Source: Streptomyces sp. WMMC500 | Lineage (GTDB): Bacteria; Actinomycetota; Actinomycetes; Streptomycetales; Streptomycetaceae | Direction of reading: 5' to 3' | Assembly: GCF_027497195.1 (NCBI RefSeq) | Contig: NZ_CP114905.1 | Coordinates: 7,203,001-7,267,000, forward strand | DNA length: 64,000 nt | Shown here: positions 1-8,225 of the stretch, in pieces | Numbering within the stretch: position 1 is the stretch's first letter | How the letters are laid out: the number at the start of each line of letters is the position of its first letter | The notes under the pieces: model-generated | Told to the model about the DNA's origin: nothing | Seen by the model: only the letters and a program-made list of their open reading frames with translations | The model's database searches: none | Program-made: the position numbers and the translations under genes

Positions 1-868
1 CGGTGGCCCAGGTCAGTGCCCAGTACGCGGCCTGCACGGCGCGCGCGTCGGCGTCGGGCGCGTTGGTGTACTTCCACTGTTGCGCGTAGGAGGCGTCGCC
101 CACGAACAGGTCGAGGTACCCGTTGGGGCCGCCGAACTCGAACAGGTCGGTCGTCGGCTGGGGAACGGTCTCCCACACCGACTCCTCCGAGCCGCGCTGG
201 TAGCTGTTGATGTACGAAGGGCCCGGGCCCGGGCCGTTCTGGCCGCCGGTGCCGGGGGTGTTGCCGTAGCCGTAGGTGTTGTCGACGTCGAGCAGCCAGT
301 GCATCCCGTAGATGTCCATCGTCCCGTACGCGGACGCCAGTTCGGCCGCAAGCGGGTCCTGGCCGACGGGCACCGCGGGGTCGAGCTGCGCGGGGTACTG
401 CGTGACGTCGGGGTGCTCGGGCGCGTAGGTCGCGGGCGAGCCCGGGTTGTACGAGCTGTTGGTGGGCTGGTCGGCCTGGGTCGGGATGATGTACTGCTCG
501 GTCACCTCCCAGGCGGTGTTGAACGGGCCCCAGTCGCCGGTGACCCTGCCGTACGCGGCCTCCAGCCACATCCAGTAGCTGAACGCCTCGGACGTCGTCT
601 CGTGCCCGTGGTCGGGCGCCTCGACGAGCAGCGTCTCGACGCTGTGGTAGGGGATGCCGTCCGGGCTGAAGTACCCGTTGGCCGGGTCCTTGATCTTCTC
701 GTACTGGGCGAGGAAGAGGTCGTCGTACGGACCCTGCGGGGCCGCCGCCGTCGCCTTCGTCGTCTCGGGTGCCGTGCCGGCGCGGGCGGCGGCCGTTCCG
801 GCGGCCGTCGCGAGTGCGGCGCCGCCGGCCGCGGCGGTGAAGCGCCTGCGGCTCAGGGAGCTGGACAT
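1..868 (-). CDS. GH48 exocellulase (reducing-end cellobiohydrolase), 5' part only
   Basis: Secreted processive cellulase of glycoside hydrolase family 48, which releases cellobiose from cellulose chain ends. About 288 codons are visible; the rest lies beyond the left edge. The start is an ATG at 868 with GAGGAG 7 nt upstream. The N-terminus has a Tat-like signal (LSRRRF followed by an Ala-rich stretch). The block beginning at about residue 60 ([20 protein letters not shown], then [14 protein letters not shown]) is the classical GH48 N-terminal region that carries the proposed catalytic acid Glu (HETTSEA). It follows the GH6 cellulase on the same strand after 278 bp. GH6 and GH48 enzymes act synergistically from opposite chain ends. 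Whether a CBM2 follows cannot be seen. Confidence 0.93.
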   Translation of the reverse strand, partial: MSSSLSRRRFTAAAGGAALATAAGTAAARAGTAPETTKATAAAPQGPYDDLFLAQYEKIKDPANGYFSPDGIPYHSVETLLVEAPDHGHETTSEAFSYWMWLEAAYGRVTGDWGPFNTAWEVTEQYIIPTQADQPTNSSYNPGSPATYAPEHPDVTQYPAQLDPAVPVGQDPLAAELASAYGTMDIYGMHWLLDVDNTYGYGNTPGTGGQNGPGPGPSYINSYQRGSEESVWETVPQPTTDLFEFGGPNGYLDLFVGDASYAQQWKYTNAPDADARAVQAAYWALTWAT

Positions 869-1053
869 GGGGGATCTCCTCGGGGAGCCCGCGGGGCGGG
901 TGGCCCTGCGGGAGGGGTGGAGGTGGGGTGCGCGGCTGTGCGGGGGTCGCCGCCCGGCGGGCCGGTGGTTCCGAAGGGCCGGCCGGCTCGGGGGGCCGGC
1001 GGGCTCGGGTGGGCGGGACCCGGTGGGTGACCGGTCGGATGCCCCGGTTGGAT

Positions 1054-1089
1054 GCCCGGTGGCGGCCGTCCCGGGGGCCGCCACCGGGC
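1054..1089 (-). terminator. 13-bp stem-loop between GH6 and GH48
   Basis: GCCCGGTGGCGGC (1054-1066) pairs perfectly with its complement at 1077-1089 around a 10-nt loop. It lies 58 bp past the GH6 stop and 186 bp before the GH48 start. It has no U tract, as usual in Streptomyces. It could end the GH6 transcript, or act as a 3' stabiliser that sets the GH6:GH48 ratio. Confidence 0.6.
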
Positions 1090-1146
1090 CGCTCCGCCGC
1101 CGGGATCCGGCGGCCGGCGGCGGAGGGTGGGGGGAACTCGCGTGCG

Positions 1147-2517
1147 CTAGCTCACCGGCGGGTTGGCGTTGGCGATCAGCTCCTCGAACTGCGCCTGGAA
1201 CCAGTGGCCGGAGGTCGGCGCGCCGTCGAGGGCGCCCGACATGTTGTACTGGTTGCGTGCGTTGCCCTCGTACGTCGGGTCGCACATCCGGTCGAAGCCC
1301 TTGTCGTCGTCCGGGATCTCCTCGCTGGCGCCGTCCGACTCACCCGGAGGCTTGATCCAGGCGTAGGCGTGGATGTTGGGCGCGGGCGAGGCGGTCGGCC
1401 GCTCGCCGAGGCCGGCACCGGACTGGTTGCACCAGTTGCCGAGGTGGATCCGGCGGTCGGTACGGCTGTCGTTGACGTAGTCCTCACCGGGCCCGGAGAT
1501 GTCGCCGGGGCCGGACGGCCGGTCCGCGCCGCCCCAGCCGTTGCGCGAGGTGTCGATGATCGCGCCCATGCCGGACGGGAACCCGGCGCTGGTGGCAGCC
1601 TCGGTCACGAACGCCTGCGCGAAGGACTGCTCGTCGACGTAGCGGTTCCAGTCCACCCACGAGCTGTGTCCCTCCCGGATGGGACCGTCGCCGGCGACGT
1701 CGTCGATGGAGAAGTACGGCTCCTCGGTCGCGCCGTAGTTCGCGGTGTTGGCGGCGAAGCCGGTCACGTCCTCGGGCGAGGCGCCCTCGGCGTTGGCGGC
1801 TTCGTAGAGCAGGTCGGCGGTCGCCTGGAAGTTGTCGTCCCAGCCGATCCAGCCGTGGTGGCCGATGTCGATGTAGTTGTAGACGTTGCCGTTGTCGCCC
1901 AGGGTGCCGAGGTTGTAGCCGACGCCCTTGACGTAGTTGCCGTTGGCCTTCATCACGTCGCACTCGGGCGTCGCGGTCTCGCGCCCGCCGACGTTGGTGA
2001 TGAGGTTGGGCAGCGAGTCGATCTCGACGACGTTGATGATCTTGAGGTTCTCGTAGGCCGGGTCGTCGATGATCGCGTCGATCGCGTCGATGAACTCGGT
2101 CTTGTACCGGTCGATCTCGGTCGGGCCCAGCTCGCCCCGAGAGGCGAGTGCAGCGCAGTCGCGGCCGGGAAGGTTGTAGGTGACGATCTGGATGGCGTCG
2201 GCGCCCTGTGCCAGCGCCTCGTCCATGTGCTCACGCAGGCCCATGTTGTTGGAGCCGTCGGAGCCACTGGTGATCGCCCCGATGCTGTCGAGCCAGACGG
2301 CGGTGGGGGTGTCGGCGATGGCCGCGCCGCCGCCCTCGGTGGCCGCGGCGGACCAGTCGGGGTTCACGTACAACTGGCTGCCCGCGTAGGGGTTGTCGCC
2401 GGGCGCCGCGACCTCGGCCGCCGCGGGGGGCGCGGACAGCGAGTACGTCAGCAGGGTGCCCGTGGCGGCCAGCGCCGCGGCGCTGATGCCGGTGACTCGG
2501 AGGCGTGACTTTCTCAT
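1147..2517 (-). CDS. GH6 exocellulase (cellobiohydrolase, non-reducing end)
   Basis: Secreted 456-aa GH6 cellulase that cuts cellobiose from non-reducing ends. A Sec-type signal peptide ends near [10 protein letters not shown] (about residue 35). The first GH6 signature is intact ([17 protein letters not shown]). The second region reads [10 protein letters not shown], whose Asp is the general acid; Ile replaces the Pro of endoglucanases, as in exo-acting Thermobifida Cel6B-type enzymes. [10 protein letters not shown] near the C-terminus is also typical of the exo group. The protein ends with the catalytic domain, so no CBM2 or linker is present, unlike most secreted actinomycete GH6 enzymes. 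It is the first gene behind the CebR-type operator at 2663-2676, so cellobiose induction is likely. Confidence 0.93.
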   Translation of the reverse strand: MRKSRLRVTGISAAALAATGTLLTYSLSAPPAAAEVAAPGDNPYAGSQLYVNPDWSAAATEGGGAAIADTPTAVWLDSIGAITSGSDGSNNMGLREHMDEALAQGADAIQIVTYNLPGRDCAALASRGELGPTEIDRYKTEFIDAIDAIIDDPAYENLKIINVVEIDSLPNLITNVGGRETATPECDVMKANGNYVKGVGYNLGTLGDNGNVYNYIDIGHHGWIGWDDNFQATADLLYEAANAEGASPEDVTGFAANTANYGATEEPYFSIDDVAGDGPIREGHSSWVDWNRYVDEQSFAQAFVTEAATSAGFPSGMGAIIDTSRNGWGGADRPSGPGDISGPGEDYVNDSRTDRRIHLGNWCNQSGAGLGERPTASPAPNIHAYAWIKPPGESDGASEEIPDDDKGFDRMCDPTYEGNARNQYNMSGALDGAPTSGHWFQAQFEELIANANPPVS

Positions 2518-2662
2518 GCGGCTCTCCTTCCACGCCCGTGAGGGCGCTGGATGTGGGGGGAGTGGGGGTGTGTGGGGGGCGGTGCCGGAGCGCGAGTTAC
2601 TGACGAGTACATGTCAATCTTGACCTTCCCTCCGCGCGTCCCGAGCGGTGGTGTATGAAGGG

Positions 2663-2676
2663 TGGGAGCGCTCCCA
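2663..2676. promoter_or_regulatory. CebR-type operator TGGGAGCGCTCCCA
   Basis: A perfect 14-bp palindrome identical to the CebR operator consensus that controls cellulase and cellobiose-uptake genes in streptomycetes (LacI family, released by cellobiose). It lies 146 bp upstream of the GH6 start. A TTGACA hexamer (2617-2612, minus strand) lies between it and the gene. Confidence 0.88.
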
Positions 2677-2865
2677 TATCGCGCTGCGAGGCTAACAGCT
2701 CAAAGAAGTGTTGTGAAGGGTCCGTCCGCGAGGACGGACGTCTTCACTGTTCGTAGGCGCGGAACGGGCGGGCGGGGCACGGCGGTTCAGCGGTGTGCCC
2801 TGCGGTGCGCGGTGTGCCGGTGCGGTACGCCGGGCGTCGGGGGGCCGGTGGGCGGGGCCCGGCGG

Positions 2866-2999
2866 TGGGGCAGGCCGGGGGCATGTGAGGCGGGCCGGGG
2901 GACGGGGGGTGCCGGGGCAGGCCGGGGGTACGTGAGACGGGCCGGTTCGGAGGGCCGGCGGTGGAGCAGACCCCGGTATTTGAGGCGGGCCGGTGGACG
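2866..2999. repeat. Three imperfect 47-48 bp tandem repeats
   Basis: Three copies start near 2883, 2930 and 2978. Each holds the core (A/T)NGTGAG-(A/G)-CGGGCCGG or a close variant (GTGAGGCGGGCCGG, GTGAGACGGGCCGG, TTGAGGCGGGCCGG) followed by a G-rich stretch ending in GGCAG or GAGCAG. The period is 47 then 48 bp. It is not coding in any convincing frame. Confidence 0.6.
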
Positions 3000-3101
3000 G
3001 GGTGGTCGGTGTCGGGGTGGCCCGGGGGGTGCCCTGACGTACACCCTTTTCCCCTCGCCGGTCCTCCCCGTCCACCGGCCCACCCCACGCACGACAGTGC
3101 G

Positions 3102-3354
3102 CCCGGCACCGTACCCCCGCGCCCGACTCGCCCCGCGCACCGGCGACCGCCCGGCACCGTACCCCCGCAACCGGGCCACGCTCACACCGCGCTCGCCCAC
3201 GACGCCGGTGACCCGGGCGCGTTGTCACAGCAGGGGCATACCCTTGGGCGGGCGTGCGGGGAGAGGGGGGCCCGGCGAACGACGGATGGACCCGAGCCTG
3301 GCGACAGCCGGCGACGGCCCACGCGCCACCGACCGCCCCGGCACCGTACCCCCG
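3102..3354. repeat. Three dispersed copies of CCCGGCACCGTACCCCCG
   Basis: Exact 18-bp copies start at 3102, 3150 and 3337; the latter two are also preceded by GACCG or a near match. They lie between the tandem repeats and the end of the reductase-like gene. No protein frame explains them. Confidence 0.6.
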
Positions 3355-3411
3355 AATCCGGCCCACGCCCGCAACACACCTGCCGGCCACGCCGCCGGCC
3401 CCGGTGTGCCG

Positions 3412-4311
3412 CTACGCGCCCGCGCGGGCCCCGATCTCCGCGACCAGCCGCTCCGCGACCGGCACGGCGATCCCGTGGGCCTGCGCGCCGCGCAGCAGCG
3501 CGCCGCCGATGGCGTCGAGTTCGAGGGGCCGGCCGGCCTCCGCGTCGCGGAGCATCGAGGACTTCGTACGGGCCGGGAAGGCGTCGTACATCGACGCGAC
3601 GGCCTCCGCGTCCACCTGCGCCCCGCTCGCCCCCGCCACCGCCGCGGTCTCCGCCAGCAGCGCCAGCATCTCGTCCCGGTGCTCGGTCCGTACGCCGCCG
3701 ACGGGCAGGCCGTGGCGGGTGGTGAGCAGCGCCATCGGCGCGAGAAAGGCCATCTTCGTCCACAGGATGCTCGCCTCGTCGTCCCGCACCTGCACCTCGA
3801 TGCCGGCGTCGGTCAGCACCCCGGCCACCGCCTCCAGCCGCTCGGGCGGCGCGGTCGCGGAGGCGAGCGAGACCCTGGTGAACGGGCTGCCGTGCTCGAT
3901 CAGCCCGGGCGCGACCCGCGTGGACTCCACCGTGATCGTGCCCGCGGCGACCTGCTCGGGCCGGTAGCGCTCACGGAGCGCGGCCATGTGGTCGACGCCG
4001 TTGAGCAGCGGCACCACGAGCCCGCCGCCGAGCGCCGCGGGCGGTACGCGCTCCAGCGCGGCGGCGAAGGCGGTGGCCTTGACGGCGACGACGCACACGT
4101 CCACGGGCTCACGCAGCTCGGTGTCGCCCGCCACGTGGGTGGCGAAGTCGCCGAACTGCCTGCTGTTGACGGTGATCCCGTCCGCCTGGAGGGCGCTCGC
4201 CGTCGCCGCGCCGGCTACACAGGTCACCCGGTGCCCGGCCCGGGCCAGCAGCCCGGCGAGCAGCCCGCCGACCCCGCCGGGGCCGAGCACGGCAGCGTTC
4301 ATCGTGTCCAT
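3412..4311 (-). CDS. 2-dehydropantoate 2-reductase-like NADPH oxidoreductase (PanE/ApbA family)
   Basis: A 299-aa protein of the ketopantoate reductase family, which reduces 2-dehydropantoate (or a related 2-oxo acid) with NADPH; pantoate feeds CoA synthesis. A Rossmann motif (AVLGPGGVGGLLAG) lies at the N-terminus, the middle carries the conserved VPLLNGVDH segment, and a helical C-terminal domain contains the expected Lys (ILWTKMAFLAPMALLT). The start is either ATG 4311 (MDTMNAAV) or ATG 4302; neither has a clear Shine-Dalgarno. It stands alone, flanked by the repeat-rich region and a terminator. Many streptomycetes carry several paralogues, so the exact substrate is uncertain. Confidence 0.8.
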   Translation of the reverse strand: MDTMNAAVLGPGGVGGLLAGLLARAGHRVTCVAGAATASALQADGITVNSRQFGDFATHVAGDTELREPVDVCVVAVKATAFAAALERVPPAALGGGLVVPLLNGVDHMAALRERYRPEQVAAGTITVESTRVAPGLIEHGSPFTRVSLASATAPPERLEAVAGVLTDAGIEVQVRDDEASILWTKMAFLAPMALLTTRHGLPVGGVRTEHRDEMLALLAETAAVAGASGAQVDAEAVASMYDAFPARTKSSMLRDAEAGRPLELDAIGGALLRGAQAHGIAVPVAERLVAEIGARAGA

Positions 4312-4429
4312 GCGGAGCAAGTAAAGGCCAGTTGGCCGACGCCGTCCACACCACCCGCGGTCAGCTCCGCGCCGCCGCCGGGGCGCCCGAGCGCGGCGGC
4401 TCGCCGCGGCACGGGTACGGGACGTACCG

Positions 4430-4461
4430 CCGGCCCCGGCCCCGGCCCCGGCCCCGGCCCA
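4430..4461. repeat. GGCCCC hexamer array
   Basis: About five tandem copies of the hexamer CCGGCC/GGCCCC, upstream of the reductase-like gene and outside any supported gene. It is simple-sequence DNA prone to length change. Confidence 0.6.
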
Positions 4462-4518
4462 GGCCCACGCCCCGGCTTCGGCGACGTGGGGCAGGTGTAC
4501 GACCCGTGGACGGCAGAA

Positions 4519-4555
4519 GCCGCTCCGGCGCACACCTCGTGTGCGCCGGAGCGGC
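4519..4555 (-). terminator. Strong 16-bp stem-loop after the secreted-protein gene
   Basis: GCCGCTCCGGCGCACA (4519-4534) pairs perfectly with 4540-4555 around the 5-nt loop CCTCG. It lies 18 bp past the stop of the secreted protein gene on the minus strand. No U tract. Confidence 0.75.
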
Positions 4556-4573
4556 CCCCCGCCGGTTGACGGG

Positions 4574-5305
4574 TCAGCGGCCGAAGTCCTGCCGCGCGGT
4601 CGGCTGTGCCGCGTCGAGTGCGGCGCGCAGGTCGGTCGCCGACCTGCCCGTCATCTCTTTCTTCAGGGAAGGGCCGCCCTCGCCCTCGTCCGCATGTTCG
4701 GCCGCGGCGGCGGCCTGCTCGCTGCCCTCGGACTCACCCCTGCCGATCACACCGTCGTCGTACGGAAGCGTGGAGTTCTCGCCCAGTCCGCGCCACTGTC
4801 CGGGGATGGTCTCGCCCTCCTCGGTGAAGGCGGGGCGCCAGGTGAGAGCCATCAGATAGCGGTGCCCGACCTCGACGCGGGGCCGGTCCTCCAGCGCCAT
4901 CGGGCTCCTGCTGCCGTCCTGCCTGAACGTCCAGCCGGGCGCGGGCCAGGTGAAGTCGGGTGCCGGCGCCGACTCGGCGGCGCCCGCGCGGGACCACACG
5001 ACGTCATCGACTTCGAGAGTGACCTCGCGCGGGATGTAGCCCTGGCCGGCTTCCACCTCTTCGGGATCGGCCGGGAGCTCCCGCTCGGCCGTCGCCGTGA
5101 CGACCACGACGTGGTCGGCGTACGTCACCCAGTCCGACGCCGTCCGGTTGGGCAGCCGGTCCGAGGCATGGGCGACGACGACCTCGTCGGCGCCACCGGA
5201 GTCCCCTCCGCGGTCGTTGCCGGCCGCCCAGGACGCCGCGAACGGCGCACCGGCGAGAAGGGTCACCATGGCCGCAGCGGCGGCCCACGCTTTGGCGTGC
5301 TTCAC
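4574..5305 (-). CDS. Secreted protein of unknown function, partner of a metallopeptidase
   Basis: A 243-aa protein with a hydrophobic N-terminal segment (KHAKAWAAAAAMVTLLAGAP), probably a Sec signal or membrane anchor, followed by a mature region of about 210 aa. I chose GTG 5305 because GAGGGGG stands upstream; the longer frame would overlap the preceding gene. The start is 10 bp after the stop of the zinc peptidase, so the two are almost certainly co-translated. The C-terminus is acidic and Ala/Glu-rich (SEQAAAAAEHADEGEGG). I recognise no domain. It could be a chaperone, substrate or inhibitor of the peptidase; this is inference from linkage only. Confidence 0.75.
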   Translation of the reverse strand: MKHAKAWAAAAAMVTLLAGAPFAASWAAGNDRGGDSGGADEVVVAHASDRLPNRTASDWVTYADHVVVVTATAERELPADPEEVEAGQGYIPREVTLEVDDVVWSRAGAAESAPAPDFTWPAPGWTFRQDGSRSPMALEDRPRVEVGHRYLMALTWRPAFTEEGETIPGQWRGLGENSTLPYDDGVIGRGESEGSEQAAAAAEHADEGEGGPSLKKEMTGRSATDLRAALDAAQPTARQDFGR

Positions 5306-5315
5306 TGCAGCCCCC

Positions 5316-5948
5316 TCAGTAGGTGGTGTTGATGTTGTCCCGGTTGACGCTGCCGAGCACGGCATCGGTAGGGGACGGCGTCTTCATGCAGCCGAGCTGG
5401 TGATGCGTGTTGCTCACCGAGGGATCGGCCCTGATCCCGTGCACCAGCCCTACGGCGTGGCCCGCCTCGTGGCAGATCGTGCCCTGGTCGAACTCGCCCG
5501 GCTCGATGCGCACCATGTGCTGATCGCACTCGAACTCCCCGCCCTGGGGGTCGTCGCACCAGGTCGTGCCGACCGCGTCACCGGACAGGTCTCCCTTGGC
5601 GTAGATGACGTCCGTTTCGTTGTCTCCCGTCCAGACCGGTTCGGCCGGGTAGTGGAGAGACAGGTCGGTGGGGCCGTACTCCTGATCCAGCACGATCTTC
5701 ACCCGGAGCTTCTCGTTCGAGGTGAGGGAGTTCTCCCGGAAGATCGTCCAGTAGTCGTTGTCGGTCCTGCAGATGACGGCGTTCTGGGGCTCTCCCTTGC
5801 TGCAGCCCGGGTTGTAGTTGCCGGTCGGCACCATGTTGTAGATCGCGGCACCCCAGGAGGTGCCGGCGAGGGCCACCAGGGTCGTACCGACGGCTCCGAC
5901 GGTCAGGGCCCGCCGTCGCCAGGTGCGCTTCTGTGTGTTCGCCGCCAC
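5316..5948 (-). CDS. Secreted metzincin-like zinc metallopeptidase
   Basis: A 210-aa protein whose C-terminal half carries CHEAGHAVGLVHG, the extended zinc site HExxHxxGxxH of metzincins (matrixin-like small secreted proteases). A signal or anchor segment follows a basic N-terminus (RTWRRRALTVGAVGTTLVALAG). Six cysteines in the mature part suggest disulfides. GTG 5948 is preferred over GTG 5996 because GGGAG stands 9 nt upstream. The expected downstream Met-turn may be LGCMKTPSP, about 25 residues after the zinc site. It is followed by the secreted partner gene at a 10-bp gap. The substrate is unknown. Confidence 0.82.
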   Translation of the reverse strand: MAANTQKRTWRRRALTVGAVGTTLVALAGTSWGAAIYNMVPTGNYNPGCSKGEPQNAVICRTDNDYWTIFRENSLTSNEKLRVKIVLDQEYGPTDLSLHYPAEPVWTGDNETDVIYAKGDLSGDAVGTTWCDDPQGGEFECDQHMVRIEPGEFDQGTICHEAGHAVGLVHGIRADPSVSNTHHQLGCMKTPSPTDAVLGSVNRDNINTTY

Positions 5949-6082
5949 GGCAGTCCACTCCCTGCGCTCGGTCCGAGGCTGGACGTCGTACGGCACGATC
6001 CTGGGTCACGGACCTGGGCGGAAACCTTGACGGAACCTGGCGGGAAGTCGCGAACCGGACCCCGGCGGAGTCACCGCTGTCT

Positions 6083-6307
6083 CTAGTGAACTACCAGGTA
6101 AGTCCCCGTCTTCACGTCGGCGATGAAGGCCGTCCAGGCGTCGGCTGTGAAGGTGAGGGCGGGCCCGTCCGGGTCCTTGGAGTCCCGGACGGGCACGATG
6201 CCGGCTGCGGCGAAGCCGGGGGCCCACTCGACGCAGTTGCCACCGTCACCGTTGCTGTAGCTGGATTTGATCCAGCGGACACCGGACGAGTGAGGGGTGG
6301 TGCTCAT
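6083..6307 (-). CDS. DUF397 domain protein
   Basis: A 74-aa DUF397 protein (RWIKSSYSNGDGGNCVEWA, then VPVRDSKDPDGPALTFTADAWTAF), complete for this family. DUF397 genes in streptomycetes sit directly after XRE/DUF5753 regulators, forming a regulator and small-effector pair related to the Scr1/Scr2 and WhiJ-type systems that influence development. Its ATG overlaps the stop of the regulator by 4 bp (ATGA), so the pair is translationally coupled. Confidence 0.92.
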   Translation of the reverse strand: MSTTPHSSGVRWIKSSYSNGDGGNCVEWAPGFAAAGIVPVRDSKDPDGPALTFTADAWTAFIADVKTGTYLVVH

Positions 6308-7134
6308 GGGGAAAGCGCCTCCATCGCGGATCGGATCACCGCCGCCGTGTCTCGCGGCGACAGGGCGTAGGCCCTGAGCAGATCGTATGCCCGGCGCCGC
6401 TTTCGAGCGCTTTCCGATGTCTCGATCAAGTGACCGGTCGTGATGCCCTCCTCGTAGGCCACCACTGGCGCATCGTCAATGGTGAGCAGGGTCAACGACC
6501 CGCCCATCAGGCCATGTTCCCCGTGAGCGAAGGGGAGAACCTGCACGATGGTGTGCGCGGTATCCGCGAGCGGGAGCAGCCCCGCGAGTTGGGTGCGCAT
6601 GACGGCCGGGCCGCCGATCGGGCGCCGGATCACCGCTTCGTCAAGGATCACCGAGAGATAGGGCGGGGTTGCCGCCTTCAAGATCTGCTGGCGGCCAAGT
6701 CGCGCCGCGACTCTGTCCTCGACCTCGTCGGCGCTCATCTCCGGGTTGGACGCACGGAAGACCGCGCGCGCGTACTCCTCGGTCTGGACCAGGCCGGGAA
6801 CGATGTAGCCCGAGTACTCCTCGATGATCCGCGCCCGCTCTTCGAGTTGCATCCGGCGCTTGTACTTGTCGGGATGCACTTCGTGCCGCGCGATGCCGTA
6901 CAGGCGCCCGAAGTGGCCGTCCGTGCCGAAACAGGCATCCAGCCTGTCGCTCAGGTCCGGGGGCGGGATCACCTCTGCCGTCTCGATCCTTGACAGGTGG
7001 GCCCTGCTGTACATCACCACACCGGAGAGAGCCTCCAGCGACATCCCCGCATTGTTGCGGTACCGGCGGATCTCCGATCCGTACAGATCGCGGGCGGAAC
7101 GGTCCGGGTGCAGCTCGCGTGATTTCGCGACCAT
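6304..7134 (-). CDS. XRE-family regulator with DUF5753 (Scr1/WhiJ-like)
   Basis: A 276-aa transcriptional regulator. An N-terminal Cro/C1 helix-turn-helix (about residues 20-75, IRRYRNNAGMSLEALSGVVM then YSRAHLSRIE) is followed by the DUF5753 sensing domain (YSGYIVPGLVQTEEYARAV; VILDEAVIRRPIGGP; QVLPFAHGEH). ATG 7134 is chosen because GGGGG stands 8 nt upstream; ATG 7149 is possible. It is coupled to the downstream DUF397 gene. The palindrome CAGGTAACCTG at 7217-7227, upstream on this strand, is a candidate operator. Ligand and targets are unknown; roles in sporulation or antibiotic control are known for paralogues. Confidence 0.9.
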   Translation of the reverse strand: MVAKSRELHPDRSARDLYGSEIRRYRNNAGMSLEALSGVVMYSRAHLSRIETAEVIPPPDLSDRLDACFGTDGHFGRLYGIARHEVHPDKYKRRMQLEERARIIEEYSGYIVPGLVQTEEYARAVFRASNPEMSADEVEDRVAARLGRQQILKAATPPYLSVILDEAVIRRPIGGPAVMRTQLAGLLPLADTAHTIVQVLPFAHGEHGLMGGSLTLLTIDDAPVVAYEEGITTGHLIETSESARKRRRAYDLLRAYALSPRDTAAVIRSAMEALSP

Positions 7135-7216
7135 GGCGCAAACCCCCATGTCCTTTGGCTGGTTGGGCCGACGACAGGACCGAGCTTAGCGCCGGAGAGT
7201 AACTAAATACTCACAA

Positions 7217-7227
7217 CAGGTAACCTG
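7217..7227. promoter_or_regulatory. 11-bp palindrome CAGGTAACCTG upstream of the XRE gene
   Basis: Perfect arms around a central A, 83 bp upstream of the regulator start. A weaker inverted repeat GAGTA-N6-TACTC lies at 7197-7212. A candidate autoregulatory site; no direct support beyond position and symmetry. Confidence 0.35.
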
Positions 7228-7353
7228 CACGAGGGATTGTCAAAGACCCCGCGACGGCGTGTCAGCATGGGTGACCAGCCCGAAGCCTCTAGGAGCGCCC
7301 CGTGGCCGCCCTGCCCGGGACCCGTCCCGGCTCCCTACCGCTACACAGGGCGG

Positions 7354-8088
7354 ATGACATACGTGACGCGCCGTCGCCCCGCAACATACGCGGCCATCAC
7401 CGCGCTGCTCGTCGTACTGCTGGCGTCTTGCGGCTCATCAGAACCGGAGACGTCGCCGGGAAAGCTGTTCCAGGAGTACACGAAGTCGGTCGACGTCAAG
7501 AACGACAGATTTCCCAGCGACGGGGCCTCAAGCGAGGACCGGCTCGCCAATTTCGCTGCCTACTACACACCCGAACAGTTGCAGGGCGCACTCCTGTCGG
7601 CGACCCCTTGCGACGCCACCGCCGATGTCGAGACCGACACGGACTACGAAGCCAACACCGGCTGCCCGCCGGGTGCCTCGGTGTCCGAGGCTGCGCGGGA
7701 CTTCGCCGGGTCCGAGGGCGAGCTTTTCCGACGCTCCGTCCTGGTCAAACGCGAGGACGGCTCACTCGAACTGATCACCCTGTATGTGGCACGGGCGCCG
7801 GACAAGACCGCCGCCCTGATCGACTCCCACGGCAAGACCTACACCGGTGGCCTGGACGACTTTCGGGAGAACAACGAGCTGCTCGGCTCGGACGACGTCA
7901 TCCTCACCCTCCGCAACATCACCTCGGTACCCGGCGAAGGAAGGATCGTCACCGTCTTCGGGCACACTCCCTCGAAGGCGCGGTTCTGGCTCATCGGCGG
8001 AGTCGTCACGGTCGTGGTGATCGGTCTCGGGCTCACCCTGGCCGGCCATCGACGGACCCGAACTGCCACCGATGCACAAACCGAGTGA
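7354..8088 (+). CDS. Lipoprotein with a C-terminal membrane segment, function unknown
   Basis: A 244-aa protein with a type II signal peptide: TYAAITALLVVLLASCGSS places the lipidated Cys at about residue 25. The extracytoplasmic region of about 170 aa is acidic and ends in a strong transmembrane helix (FWLIGGVVTVVVIGLGLTLAG) and a short basic tail. ATG 7354 is preferred because the signal peptide starts directly after it; the longer frame adds an unlikely Pro-rich leader. It would be anchored twice, by lipid at the N-terminus and by a helix at the C-terminus. I recognise no domain. It is divergent from the XRE/DUF397 pair. Confidence 0.7.
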   Translation: MTYVTRRRPATYAAITALLVVLLASCGSSEPETSPGKLFQEYTKSVDVKNDRFPSDGASSEDRLANFAAYYTPEQLQGALLSATPCDATADVETDTDYEANTGCPPGASVSEAARDFAGSEGELFRRSVLVKREDGSLELITLYVARAPDKTAALIDSHGKTYTGGLDDFRENNELLGSDDVILTLRNITSVPGEGRIVTVFGHTPSKARFWLIGGVVTVVVIGLGLTLAGHRRTRTATDAQTE

Positions 8089-8225
8089 CCAACTTTCGTC
8101 TGATGGGCGAAGTTTCGTCAGCTCGGTCAACGGCCGCATCCCCGGGGCCGGTTATCTCGGGGCCAGTTGAGGATCGCTGAGGCGACCGGTATGCGGATCA
8201 CCTGCTTCGCGAAGAGAATCACTGG

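Larger units (their letters stand above)
2518..3411. other. 894-bp intergenic region without a credible gene
   Basis: It holds the CebR box, the 47-48 bp tandem repeats and three 18-bp dispersed repeats. The open frames crossing it are low-complexity Pro/Arg/Gly translations produced by GC-rich sequence, without start signals or recognisable domains. I see no RNA gene. Confidence 0.6.

Noticed and set aside
928-2508. Plus-strand open frame opposite the GH6 gene
   Set aside because: Antisense shadow of GH6; Val/Asp/Gly-biased as expected for the complement of high-GC3 codons.
2821-3000. Possible CRISPR-like array
   Set aside because: Three imperfect 47-48 bp units with no conserved repeat/variable spacer pattern and no cas genes.
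2662-4569. Plus-strand open frame spanning the repeat region and the antisense of the reductase-like gene
   Set aside because: Low-complexity translation, no ribosome site, and the reductase-like gene on the minus strand is clearly real.
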